Shown: positions 18,520-25,970, counted from the first letter of the stretch. The stretch is DNA of 64,000 bases from an uncultured Winogradskyella sp. (GCF_947495255.1 NZ_CANLYI010000004.1:62001-126000), one strand, 5' to 3'. A program made the numbers and translations. The notes: a model not told the origin generated them from the letters alone.

Positions 18520-19593
18520 TTAGATATTGTTAGGCTTCATGGTTTCAAAAATATTACGCAAGTCCTTTTTAAAAGGCAAATGGTCTGCGCGTCCTTTTTT
18601 GAAAATATCGTTACTATTACCCTGTCCTTTTCTTAACGCTTTTTGCTCTTCAAAAGGCAAACTATGTATTTCCATACAGTTTGTTGAACAGCAATTTTCC
18701 ATCTTTTCTTTGCAGTCTTCACATTGAATAAACAATAAATGACATGCTTCGTTTGCACAATTAGTATGCATATCTGCAGGATTACCACATTGATGACAAT
18801 TGGCAATGACATCATCAGAAATTCGCTCTGAACGTCTTTCGTCAAAGACAAAATTCTTACCTAGAAATTTATTTTCTAAACCTTCGGCTTCAATTTGACG
18901 CACATAATTAATGATACCTCCTTCAAGCTGAAATACATTTTTAAAACCCTTATGCTTGTAATACGCACTTGCTTTCTCACAACGAATTCCGCCCGTGCAA
19001 TACATTACAAGCTTTTTATCTTCTTTATGCTCTCTTAAATCCTCTTCAATTAAATCTAAAGATTCTCTAAAGGTATCTACATCTGGAGTTACTGCATTTT
19101 TAAAATGACCGATTTCACTTTCATAATGATTTCTCATATCTACCAAAACAGTGTTTGGGTCTTCAATGAGTTCGTTAAACTTTTCGGCATTAACGTGAAC
19201 ACCTTTATTGGTCACATCAAAAGACGCATCATTTAATCCGTCTGCGACTATTTTATTACGCACTTTTACTTTTAGCTTTAAAAAGGCAAAATTATCGTGC
19301 TCTACAGCAATGTTTAATCTTACATTTTCTAAAAATGAAATGGTGTCTAAATGATTTTTGAAATGTTCAAAATTTTCGGCTGGCACAGATAGTTGTGCGT
19401 TAATACCTTCGTTTGCCACGTAAATTCTTCCTAAGACATCAAATTGGTCCCAAGCTAAATAAAGATGGTTTCTAAAAATTTCGGTATTATTAATTTTAGC
19501 GTACTTGTAGAAAGAGATGGTTAAGCGTTCTTTTCCGGCTTGTTCAATAAGCTCGGCTCTTTCTTTAGAACTTAAGTTGTTGTACAGTTGCAT
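18520..19593 (-). CDS. trhO: Oxygen-dependent tRNA uridine(34) hydroxylase TrhO (rhodanese-domain)
   Basis: A 357-residue protein with an N-terminal ferredoxin-like (UPF0176) domain, a central rhodanese domain whose catalytic loop is C199-T-G-G-I-R-C, and a C-terminal zinc-ribbon-like region rich in Cys (C-H-Q-C, C-A-N-E-A-C, C-E-D-C, C-C-S-T-N-C). TrhO (YceA) uses oxygen to make 5-hydroxyuridine at wobble position 34 of tRNA. It is the first gene of a three-gene unit with the U32 protein and the ferredoxin. This pairing of aerobic and prephenate-dependent enzymes would allow modification under all oxygen conditions. Confidence 0.92.
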   Translation of the reverse strand: MQLYNNLSSKERAELIEQAGKERLTISFYKYAKINNTEIFRNHLYLAWDQFDVLGRIYVANEGINAQLSVPAENFEHFKNHLDTISFLENVRLNIAVEHDNFAFLKLKVKVRNKIVADGLNDASFDVTNKGVHVNAEKFNELIEDPNTVLVDMRNHYESEIGHFKNAVTPDVDTFRESLDLIEEDLREHKEDKKLVMYCTGGIRCEKASAYYKHKGFKNVFQLEGGIINYVRQIEAEGLENKFLGKNFVFDERRSERISDDVIANCHQCGNPADMHTNCANEACHLLFIQCEDCKEKMENCCSTNCMEIHSLPFEEQKALRKGQGNSNDIFKKGRADHLPFKKDLRNIFETMKPNNI

Positions 19594-19673
19594 GCTATAC
19601 TAATTTTAAGGTTAAAGAATAATTGAATAACAAAGGTATTGTTTTTAATGGAATGAGTCAATTACAAAAACAA

Positions 19674-19704
19674 AAAAGCACTTTGATAAATTCAAAGTGC
19701 TTTT
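19674..19704 (-). terminator. Rho-independent terminator of orphan minus-strand unit
   Basis: Perfect 13-bp inverted repeat with core GCACTTTGA / TCAAAGTGC (19674-19686 and 19692-19704) and a 5-base loop. On the minus strand it is followed by a run of T. No protein gene of normal size lies between it and the promoter-like motif at 19945-19970, so it seems to end a short orphan transcript. Confidence 0.8.
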
Positions 19705-19720
19705 AGATTAACTTACTAAC

Positions 19721-19810
19721 TTAAAACAAACTTAAAAAGTTAATCTGCATCGGCTTCACAATTGTTGAGGGATTAACTACAACTGAAACACCTAATGTTT
19801 TACTAACCAT
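19721..19810 (-). CDS. Possible 29-residue peptide inside the orphan transcript
   Basis: ATG at the complement of 19808-19810, stop TAA at 19721-19723. The peptide begins M-V-S-K-T-L-G-V-S-V-V-V-N-P-S and ends N-F-L-S-L-F, with a hydrophobic, lightly charged composition. It ends 17 bases before the terminator stem. No family is recognised and length gives little statistical support; reported because it fills the second half of a unit that otherwise lacks a product. Confidence 0.25.
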   Translation of the reverse strand: MVSKTLGVSVVVNPSTIVKPMQINFLSLF

Positions 19811-19943
19811 TTTTTAACCCGCTAATCATTTCTGATTTAATGAATTATCAAACCGAGAAGATTAAATGGCTACAAAACTCTAAAGCGTACCTTAGAGTTT
19901 GTTTGTAGCGCATTTCATAGCAATTATTTCCTTTTTCATTTAG

Positions 19944-19972
19944 TAGATGCAAAAAGTGTAAAAGGGTTGCGT
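19944..19972 (-). promoter_or_regulatory. ECF-type promoter motif, copy 2 (orphan transcript)
   Basis: Read on the minus strand, the 29 bases are identical to 22217-22245. It contains GCAACC (complement of 19965-19970), a 14-base spacer and GCATCT (complement of 19945-19950). The AACC core resembles the -35 element of ECF sigma-factor promoters. It points toward the orphan unit ending at 19674. Confidence 0.72.
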
Positions 19973-20011
19973 TAAAAATTTCAAAAAATTAAAATAAATG
20001 TTTGTTTTTAA

Positions 20012-21055
20012 TTATTCTTTGAAGAATTTTAACGAATCCCCATTTTCAAGTTTAAAAATATAAAAACCAGATATAAGGTTACTAATATCAATTTCCTCTT
20101 GATTAGAAATAATTCCACTTTTAATTTTTGACCCTAAAACATTAAAGATTTCATAATTTTTATTGAATTCTAAACCTAATATTTTTATAGTATGTTTTGC
20201 AGGGTTTGGATATAATACTAATGACTTTTTATTTAGATACTCATTGATTGACAGGGAAGAAATATCAATCTTTGAAACTTTGTTCCCAAAATCTTCAGAT
20301 ATATATAGTTCATTATTTTTAAACACAAGTCCTGACGGACCATTGAGATCTGTTACAACATCTTCAACTGAATTTGAGGGATTAGTAATATCGATTTTAA
20401 TAATTTTATTTGTGGTATACTCACTTATATATAGATCATTCCCATTTAATGCCAAAGCTGTAGGATTATTTAAGCCCGTTACAACATCAGTGGTTATTGG
20501 ATTGGCTGAAGAAAGGTCAATCTTTAAAATCTTATTTGCGCCATAATCAGCAATATAAAGTTCGTCATTAAAAATTAACAAACCTGAAGGATAAAACAAA
20601 CCAGTTACAACATCAACAACGGTTGGTGGGTTTAATGTTGTATCGATTTTTGAAATCTTACCATCTGTCTGACTAGAAACATAGAGGTCACTACCATTTA
20701 ACGCAAAATATGTAGCGCGATTTATACCTAAAGCTACATCAATAATTATTGGATTATTTGAAGAAATATCAATTTTTGAAACTTTGTTTTCACTTTGTTG
20801 AGTGAAATACAGTTCATTACCTATAAAAATTAATCCCAAAGGATTATATACATCTGTAACAACATTAACTACTGTTGGTGAATCTGATGCAGTATCGATT
20901 TTTGAAATTTTATTAGCACCAAACTCACTGATGTATAGCTCACCTCCATTAAATATTAATCCAATTGGCCGATTCAATCCTGTAACTACATCTATCGTTT
21001 GTGCTTTAACTACATTAAATAAAAAGATAAAAAGTAAAACGTAAAAATTTTTCAT
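20012..21055 (-). CDS. Secreted six-bladed beta-propeller protein with type IX sorting domain
   Basis: A 347-residue exported protein. Signal peptide 1-18 (ending V-V-K-A-Q). Six repeats of 42-43 residues fill about 20-272; each has the pattern G-x-x-x-P-x-G-L-x-F-x-x-x-E-L-Y-I-S-E-x-x-x-N-K-I-S-K-I-D in varied form, as in NHL or SMP-30-like propellers. The C-terminal 75 residues (L-Y-P-N-P-A and G-F-Y-I-F-K-L) form a type A sorting signal for the type IX system. No catalytic residues are evident, so a binding or adhesive surface role is likely. A GCAACC-N14-GCATCT motif lies 15 bases before the ATG, which would place the gene under the nearby ECF sigma factor. Confidence 0.85.
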   Translation of the reverse strand: MKNFYVLLFIFLFNVVKAQTIDVVTGLNRPIGLIFNGGELYISEFGANKISKIDTASDSPTVVNVVTDVYNPLGLIFIGNELYFTQQSENKVSKIDISSNNPIIIDVALGINRATYFALNGSDLYVSSQTDGKISKIDTTLNPPTVVDVVTGLFYPSGLLIFNDELYIADYGANKILKIDLSSANPITTDVVTGLNNPTALALNGNDLYISEYTTNKIIKIDITNPSNSVEDVVTDLNGPSGLVFKNNELYISEDFGNKVSKIDISSLSINEYLNKKSLVLYPNPAKHTIKILGLEFNKNYEIFNVLGSKIKSGIISNQEEIDISNLISGFYIFKLENGDSLKFFKE

Positions 21056-21070
21056 AGTATTTTTCTTTTA

Positions 21071-21096
21071 AGATGCTATTAACATAAAATGGTTGC
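21071..21096 (-). promoter_or_regulatory. ECF-type promoter motif, copy 3 (beta-propeller gene)
   Basis: Minus-strand GCAACC (complement of 21091-21096), 14-base spacer, GCATCT (complement of 21071-21076). Both hexamers and the spacing equal those of the other two copies, while the spacer sequence differs, which marks the hexamers as the conserved, functional parts. The gene it faces starts at 21055. Confidence 0.72.
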
Positions 21097-21164
21097 GTTA
21101 TAAAATTGAAAAAATTAAAATAAGTGGTATTTTTGATGTTCATAATTAAGAAAAAATAGAAGAG

Positions 21165-22169
21165 ATGAGCAGTGAAAAAGACGCAAAACTAAAGGCTTTA
21201 AAATTAACCTTAGATAAATTAGATAAAGCATACGGTAAAGGAACCGTAATGAAAATGAGTGATCAGGCTGTAGTAGATGTAGAGGCTATTTCTTCTGGTT
21301 CTTTAGGTTTAGATATAGCTTTAGGCGTCGGTGGATATCCAAGAGGGCGTGTTATTGAAATATATGGCCCAGAATCTTCTGGTAAAACAACGTTAACACT
21401 TCATGCAATTGCAGAAGCACAAAAAGCTGGAGGTATTGCTGCATTTATTGATGCTGAGCATGCTTTTGATCGTTTTTATGCTGAAAATTTAAATGTTGAT
21501 ATTGATAATTTAATTATTTCTCAACCAGATAATGGTGAACAAGCTTTAGAGATTGCTGATAACCTAATTAGATCTGGTGCTATTGATATTGTAGTTATAG
21601 ATTCTGTTGCCGCCTTAACTCCAAAGAGTGAAATTGAAGGTGAAATGGGAGATTCTAAAATGGGCTTACATGCACGTTTAATGTCTCAAGCACTTAGAAA
21701 ATTAACAGCTTCGATTAGTAAAACTAATTGTACTGTAATTTTCATTAACCAATTACGTGAAAAAATTGGAGTAATGTTCGGGAACCCAGAAACTACAACT
21801 GGTGGTAATGCACTTAAATTCTATGCATCTGTTCGTTTAGATATTAGACGTTCTACTCAAATTAAGGATAGTGACGGAAACGTAATGGGTAACAAAACCA
21901 GAGTAAAGGTTGTAAAAAACAAAGTAGCTCCACCATTTAGACTTGCTGAATTTGATATTATGTATGGTGCAGGTGTTTCTAAAGTTGGTGAGATATTAGA
22001 TTTAGCTGTAGACCATGAGATTGTTAAAAAGAGTGGCTCTTGGTTTAGTTATGGAGACACAAAACTTGGTCAAGGACGAGATGCTGTTAAGCTTTTAATA
22101 AAAGATAATCCTGATCTTATGGATGAACTAGAAGAGAAAGTAAGGACCATTATTAAAGAGTCTAAATAA
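21165..22169 (+). CDS. recA: Recombinase RecA
   Basis: A 334-residue RecA, the strand-exchange protein of homologous recombination and trigger of SOS autoproteolysis. Walker A is GPESSGKTT at 68-76; the [11 protein letters not shown] segment, [11 protein letters not shown] Walker B and [11 protein letters not shown]2-adjacent segment are all intact. The C-terminal acidic tail is short (D-E-L-E-E-K). The start M-S-S-E-K-D-A-K-L fits flavobacterial RecA. A strong terminator follows at 22181-22208. Confidence 0.98.
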   Translation: MSSEKDAKLKALKLTLDKLDKAYGKGTVMKMSDQAVVDVEAISSGSLGLDIALGVGGYPRGRVIEIYGPESSGKTTLTLHAIAEAQKAGGIAAFIDAEHAFDRFYAENLNVDIDNLIISQPDNGEQALEIADNLIRSGAIDIVVIDSVAALTPKSEIEGEMGDSKMGLHARLMSQALRKLTASISKTNCTVIFINQLREKIGVMFGNPETTTGGNALKFYASVRLDIRRSTQIKDSDGNVMGNKTRVKVVKNKVAPPFRLAEFDIMYGAGVSKVGEILDLAVDHEIVKKSGSWFSYGDTKLGQGRDAVKLLIKDNPDLMDELEEKVRTIIKESK

Positions 22170-22180
22170 CCAAATATTTA

Positions 22181-22208
22181 AAAATCCTGATTTTTCAGGA
22201 TTTTTTTT
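22181..22208 (+). terminator. Rho-independent terminator of recA
   Basis: Stem AAAATCCTGA (22181-22190) and TCAGGATTTT (22195-22204), 4-base loop, then a run of eight T from 22201. It ends ten bases before the ECF promoter motif, insulating that operon from recA transcription. Confidence 0.9.
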
Positions 22209-22216
22209 AGTTTTAG

Positions 22217-22245
22217 ACGCAACCCTTTTACACTTTTTGCATCTA
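22217..22245 (+). promoter_or_regulatory. ECF-type promoter motif, copy 1 (lipoprotein-sigma-anti-sigma operon)
   Basis: GCAACC at 22219-22224, 14-base spacer, GCATCT at 22239-22244, 27 bases before the ATG at 22272. The 29 bases from 22217 are identical to the reverse complement of 19944-19972. Its place just upstream of an operon that encodes an ECF sigma factor suggests autoregulation. Confidence 0.75.
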
Positions 22246-22271
22246 TATAGTGAAATTGATTATAATTAAGT

Positions 22272-22724
22272 ATGAAAAAAATTGCCCTATTAGCATTTGT
22301 ATTCATTTTAACCTTCTCATCTTGTAGCCTTGATGATAATCCGGCTGAAACTTTTTATTTAGAAGTTTTACCTATTGAAAGTGTTGAAATGCCTGAATAT
22401 TTTGTGCACGGAGAAACGTATGAAATTTTAGTAACATACACCAAACCTAATTCTTGTTATTACTTTAATGATTTTATTTACGAAATAGAAGACCAAGAAA
22501 GAACGGTTGCCATTGTGAATACAGTCTATTTAAACAGTACAACTTCTTGTGATGGCGAACCAGAACAAGTAACTGTTAGTTTTGATTTTCTTGTTAATGG
22601 AAACGAAACATACGTATTTAAGTTTTATCAAGGTGAAGACGAAGATGGAACTGACCAGTATTATTTGGTAGAAGTACCTGTTATGGACGGAAGAGGATAT
22701 TTTGATCAAACTGCGAGAGACTAA
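22272..22724 (+). CDS. Lipoprotein of unknown function, first gene of the ECF operon
   Basis: A 150-residue protein with a lipoprotein signal: hydrophobic 4-15, then F-S-S-C with lipidation at C18. The mature part is acidic, beta-rich in appearance and has two further cysteines (in N-S-C-Y-Y and T-S-C-D-G) that could form a disulfide. I recognise no domain. It is the promoter-proximal gene of the sigma/anti-sigma operon, so it may be an outer-membrane sensor or effector of that system, which is inference. The 24-base gap to the sigma gene supports co-transcription. Confidence 0.75.
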   Translation: MKKIALLAFVFILTFSSCSLDDNPAETFYLEVLPIESVEMPEYFVHGETYEILVTYTKPNSCYYFNDFIYEIEDQERTVAIVNTVYLNSTTSCDGEPEQVTVSFDFLVNGNETYVFKFYQGEDEDGTDQYYLVEVPVMDGRGYFDQTARD

Positions 22725-22748
22725 TTATTAATTAATTCCGAGAATCAT

Positions 22749-23294
22749 GTGAGTTTAGACAAGCTCATAAAAAATTGTATTAAACAAGATGCTCTAGCAC
22801 AAAGCCAATTATACAAGCAATTTGCAAGTAAATTATTTTCGGTTTGTCTTAAGTACTCAAAAAACTATGCACAAGCAGAAGATAATCTGCATGATGCATT
22901 TATAACTATTTTTAGTAAAATAGAACAGTACAATAATAAAGGTTCTTTTGAAGGTTGGCTTAAGCGCATTGCAATAAACACATCATTGCAACGCTATAGA
23001 GAAGATGTTGGCGTTTACGATATTACTAATGAAGGGAATATTGAAGACGTATCGGTAGATATTAATGAAGATGACGTAAGTATTGATTATTTATTAAAAA
23101 TAATTCAAGAATTACCAGACAGATACAGATTGGTATTTAATTTGTATGTCTTAGATGGTTATTCGCATGTTGAAATTAGTGAATTAATAAATATTTCAAC
23201 CGGAACGTCTAAATCGAACCTAGCGCGAGCGAGGTTAATTTTAAAAGATAAAATAGAAGATTATAACGCGAATTCAAATTCGCACTCAGTATAA
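22749..23294 (+). CDS. ECF-family RNA polymerase sigma factor
   Basis: A 181-residue group 4 sigma factor. Region 2 covers about 20-90 (A-E-D-N-L-H-D-A-F-I-T-I-F and the F-E-G-W-L-K-R-I-A segment for -10 recognition), and region 4 covers about 120-170 with a helix-turn-helix (Y-S-H-V-E-I-S-E-L and S-N-L-A-R-A-R). No region 1.1 or 3 is present. The frame opens with GTG at 22749; the ATG two bases upstream is out of frame and meets a stop at once (ATGTGA). It overlaps the next gene by one base (TAATG), typical of sigma/anti-sigma pairs. Confidence 0.92.
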   Translation: MSLDKLIKNCIKQDALAQSQLYKQFASKLFSVCLKYSKNYAQAEDNLHDAFITIFSKIEQYNNKGSFEGWLKRIAINTSLQRYREDVGVYDITNEGNIEDVSVDINEDDVSIDYLLKIIQELPDRYRLVFNLYVLDGYSHVEISELINISTGTSKSNLARARLILKDKIEDYNANSNSHSV

Positions 23295-25027
23295 TGAACG
23301 ATAAAAAGAACATAGACAGACTTTTTCAAGAAAAGTTTAAAGATTTTGAGGTAGCACCTAACGATGCTATTTGGGATCGTATAAACGAAAGTCTTCCTAA
23401 GAAAAAGAAAAAACGTAGAGTTATTGCACTTTGGTGGCAACTTGGTGGTGTTGCAGCTGCTATTGCTATTATGCTAACTGTTGGTGTTTCTGTATTTAAT
23501 AATGACGGAATTAATTCTGAAGATTTACCTATCGTAAATACGGACGAAAACAATGAAACTAATTCTGAAATTGACAACACTAACCAATCAATAGAACAAG
23601 AAAAAATCGACTTAAATTCTATTAAAGATAGTAATTCTAAGGTAACAGATTCAAATATTGAAAACATACAAGAACCAACCTCAAAAGACGCAACAAATGA
23701 GGAACCTTACAAATCCAATCCTTCAAATCAATTAAGGTCGCCTAATCATTCTGTTAATACGTCTAATGCAGTTGCTAATACAAATAATAAAGAAACAATC
23801 CGTTCTTCTCAAAACAGCAATAAATCTTCTATAATTTCAAACAAAGAAGAGCGTAGTAAAGTAGCGAATCAAAAGACCTCAAACGAAACTTTAGAGTCTG
23901 AAAACAAAACACAACTTAAATCTGAAACAGAACGAAAATCTGCCGTTAAGAAAGCTATTAACGAAAGTGAAACAGCTGTTGTGGTAAACAAGACTGCGAA
24001 AGAAACCAAAAAGGAGGTGAATTCAAACACAACTGTAGAATCTAAAAATAAAACACAACTTAAATCTGAGACGGAACGAAAATCTGCCATCAAGAAAGCT
24101 ATCAGTACAAATAAAACAACTATTGCAGAGAATAATACCTCAAAAGAAATCAAAGGCAGAGAAAATTCAACCTTAACTGATGGAACAAATGCTGAAGGTT
24201 CTGATGTTGAGAATTCATTGATTGAAGACCCAATAAAAGAATCTATAGAAAAAGCTATAGCAGAAAATAATGAAACTATTGATGAAGAAGAAAAAGAAGA
24301 TGACCAAAGCAGGTGGAGCATTGCACCAAATGTTGCGCCTGTTTATTTTAATTCCTTAGGTCAAGGCTCTTCATTAGATAAACAATTCAACGAAAATGAC
24401 AAAAGCAGTGATGTTAATATGAGTTATGGTATTGCTGGTAGCTATAACATTACTAAAAAACTAAAAATTAGAGCTGGTATTAACCGTGTTAACCTAAATC
24501 AAACCACTTCTGATGTTTATGCATTTACGGGAGCAGAAACGGCTGCAAGAGGTGTTGATGCGGAGTTTAATAATATTTCATTTAACGGTAGCGAACAACA
24601 CGTGTCATTAATGAGTTCTACTATGATGAATAGATCTTCTACTCCAGAATTATTCAACACTAAAATAGCAGGTAAAATTGATCAAAAATTTGGTTTTATT
24701 GAGGTACCTGTTGAATTAGAATACAGATTATTAGATAGAAAATTTGGAATTAACGTGATTGGTGGTTTTAGTACGTTCATCTTAAACAACAATGAAATTT
24801 ACGCAGATGTTAATGGCGCAACTACATTAATAGGTGAGGCAAATAATATAAATGATACTAGTTTTAGTGCCAATTTTGGTTTAGGTATGGATTACAGTTT
24901 ATCTAAACAATGGAATCTAAATTTAGAACCAACATTTAAGTATCAAATTAACACATTCAATAATACAACAGGTGATTTTAAACCTTTCTTTATTGGTGTA
25001 TATACAGGATTAAGTTATAAGTTTTAG
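23294..25027 (+). CDS. Predicted dual-membrane anti-sigma protein with C-terminal outer-membrane beta-barrel
   Basis: A 577-residue protein with an unusual layout. Residues 1-42 are cytoplasmic (F-Q-E-K-F-K-D-F-E-V and W-D-R-I-N-E-S-L, then a K/R run). One transmembrane helix spans about 43-67. Residues 68-335 form a Ser/Thr/Asn/Lys/Glu-rich linker with two copies, 48 residues apart, of the unit T-Q-L-K-S-E-T-E-R-K-S-A. Residues 338-577 look like a porin-family beta-barrel ending in the aromatic signature Y-K-F. It follows the ECF sigma gene with a one-base overlap. The shape agrees with dual membrane-spanning anti-sigma factors reported in Bacteroides, where the barrel senses the outer membrane and the N terminus holds the sigma factor. 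The anti-sigma role is inferred. Confidence 0.78.
   Translation: MNDKKNIDRLFQEKFKDFEVAPNDAIWDRINESLPKKKKKRRVIALWWQLGGVAAAIAIMLTVGVSVFNNDGINSEDLPIVNTDENNETNSEIDNTNQSIEQEKIDLNSIKDSNSKVTDSNIENIQEPTSKDATNEEPYKSNPSNQLRSPNHSVNTSNAVANTNNKETIRSSQNSNKSSIISNKEERSKVANQKTSNETLESENKTQLKSETERKSAVKKAINESETAVVVNKTAKETKKEVNSNTTVESKNKTQLKSETERKSAIKKAISTNKTTIAENNTSKEIKGRENSTLTDGTNAEGSDVENSLIEDPIKESIEKAIAENNETIDEEEKEDDQSRWSIAPNVAPVYFNSLGQGSSLDKQFNENDKSSDVNMSYGIAGSYNITKKLKIRAGINRVNLNQTTSDVYAFTGAETAARGVDAEFNNISFNGSEQHVSLMSSTMMNRSSTPELFNTKIAGKIDQKFGFIEVPVELEYRLLDRKFGINVIGGFSTFILNNNEIYADVNGATTLIGEANNINDTSFSANFGLGMDYSLSKQWNLNLEPTFKYQINTFNNTTGDFKPFFIGVYTGLSYKF
23901..24110 (+). repeat. Tandem repeat of 144 bp in the linker of the beta-barrel protein
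   Basis: Segments near 23901-23960 and 24045-24104 are close copies offset by 144 bases (48 codons) and encode the unit with T-Q-L-K-S-E-T-E-R-K-S-A. It lengthens the periplasmic linker and may set the distance the protein can span. Confidence 0.75.
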
Positions 25028-25081
25028 GTTAGGTTATTGCAACAAAAAAGCTATGATGAATGCAAATGCAATGATTATAAG

Positions 25082-25111
25082 AGCTACTCTTGGTTAGGGT
25101 AGCTTTTTTTA
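25082..25111 (+). terminator. Rho-independent terminator of the ECF operon
   Basis: Inverted repeat AGCTAC (25082-25087) and GTAGCT (25099-25104) with an 11-base loop, followed by TTTTTT. It lies 54 bases after the stop of the beta-barrel gene and just before the convergent plsC stop. Confidence 0.7.
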
Positions 25112-25846
25112 TACTCTTACAGAACTTAATTCATTCCAAATTAGAGTTCTCGTTTTTTCATTTAAAGGTTTTGTGTCTTTTGTTGTTAAACCTTCCGTTG
25201 GAATAAATCTATGAATCTTAGCACGCATTTTGCCTGGGCTTCCACTAAAAAAAGTATAAGAAAATCGCTTCTTATTATCGTAAAATGTAATTGGAACTAT
25301 AGGAATTTGATGATTAATCGCCAACCTAAAAGCACCATCTTTAAAATTATCTAACAAAACATCTTCTTCTGGCACACCACCTTCAGGAAATATACAGATA
25401 CTCACACCTTGTTTTAAACGTCTTTGTGCTCTTAAAAACACAGCTTGTCTACTTTTAGCACTACTTCTATCAACTAAAATACAAGTGCGTTTGTAAAAGA
25501 AACCAAATAATGGAATCTTAGCCAATTCTTGCTTACCAACAAAAACAAATGGATTCTTTACAGCAACCAACATTAGCATAATATCTGCCATAGACGTATG
25601 GTTGGCAACAAACATATAACTTTTGTTTGGATCCGGAATTTCCTCTCTTTTAATTTTATAACCAAAGCCCATACCAATTAATATAAACTTAGACCAAATA
25701 CGAGCAAGTTTAAAAAACAAAGGATACCATTGCTCTCTCGAAATAGAAATTATAAGAATAGGGAACATTACAATAATCGGAATGGCTACTAAAACATAGA
25801 ACCAAATACGATATAAAACCCAAAATGGATATTTAAAAATTGCCAT
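25109..25846 (-). CDS. plsC: Lysophospholipid/1-acylglycerol-3-phosphate acyltransferase
   Basis: A 245-residue membrane-bound acyltransferase that adds the second acyl chain in phosphatidic acid synthesis. Two hydrophobic N-terminal segments (about 9-35) anchor it. The catalytic N-H-T-S-M-A-D motif (HX4D) is near residue 81 and the substrate-binding F-P-E-G-G motif near residue 154; P-I-V-P-I-T-F follows. The length and motif order fit PlsC. Flavobacteria carry several paralogues, so it could act on ornithine lipids instead of phospholipids. Confidence 0.88.
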   Translation of the reverse strand: MAIFKYPFWVLYRIWFYVLVAIPIIVMFPILIISISREQWYPLFFKLARIWSKFILIGMGFGYKIKREEIPDPNKSYMFVANHTSMADIMLMLVAVKNPFVFVGKQELAKIPLFGFFYKRTCILVDRSSAKSRQAVFLRAQRRLKQGVSICIFPEGGVPEEDVLLDNFKDGAFRLAINHQIPIVPITFYDNKKRFSYTFFSGSPGKMRAKIHRFIPTEGLTTKDTKPLNEKTRTLIWNELSSVRV

Positions 25847-25902
25847 AGCACCAAAACTAACTATTTAAATTAAATCGCTTCTTATAGTTATGCTAAAAAA
25901 TT

Positions 25903-25910
25903 TACCTTTG
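25903..25910 (+). promoter_or_regulatory. Bacteroidota -7 promoter element of trpS
   Basis: TACCTTTG, an exact TAnnTTTG match, 60 bases before the ATG at 25971. The leader then includes the CCTGC-N4-GCAGG palindrome at 25949-25962. Confidence 0.6.
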
Positions 25911-25948
25911 TTCTTTATTTAAGACGGAAGATTAACTTTAAAGAGATT

Positions 25949-25962
25949 CCTGCTTTTGCAGG
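25949..25962. repeat. Short palindrome CCTGC-TTTT-GCAGG
   Basis: A 5-bp perfect hairpin with a 4-base loop in the trpS leader. A second copy with loop GAAA is at 34867-34880. The shared arms and intergenic position suggest a dispersed repetitive palindromic element. Confidence 0.55.
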
Positions 25963-25970
25963 CAATTAAC

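Larger units (their letters stand above)
19674..19938 (-). ncRNA. Candidate orphan small RNA or microprotein transcript of about 265 nt
   Basis: This 418-base gap between genes holds a promoter-like motif on the minus strand (19945-19970) and a strong terminator (19674-19704), which bracket a unit with no normal-sized gene. Inside is a stable hairpin at 19869-19909: GCTACAAA pairs with TTTGTAGC, and ACTCTAA with TTAGAGT, with an 8-base loop and a 3-base bulge. Two tiny frames exist: 15 residues (19892-19939, M-K-K-E-I-I-A) and 29 residues (19721-19810, M-V-S-K-T-L-G-V). The first would be nearly leaderless, unless its internal ATG at 19918 is used. I favour an RNA or a small-peptide unit; a decayed gene remnant is the alternative. 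Confidence 0.5.

Noticed and set aside
20163..20546. Plus-strand frame of 127 codons within the beta-propeller gene
   Set aside because: It arises from the regular repeats on the other strand; the signal peptide and sorting domain support the minus-strand gene.
23869..24321. Minus-strand frame of 150 codons inside the barrel-protein gene
   Set aside because: It is a shadow of the repetitive, Ser/Lys-rich linker on the opposite strand and has no own context.
25956..25970. TTG start for trpS 15 bases before the ATG
   Set aside because: It lies in the CCTGC-TTTT-GCAGG hairpin and would add five residues before the typical M-A-R-I-L-T-G start.
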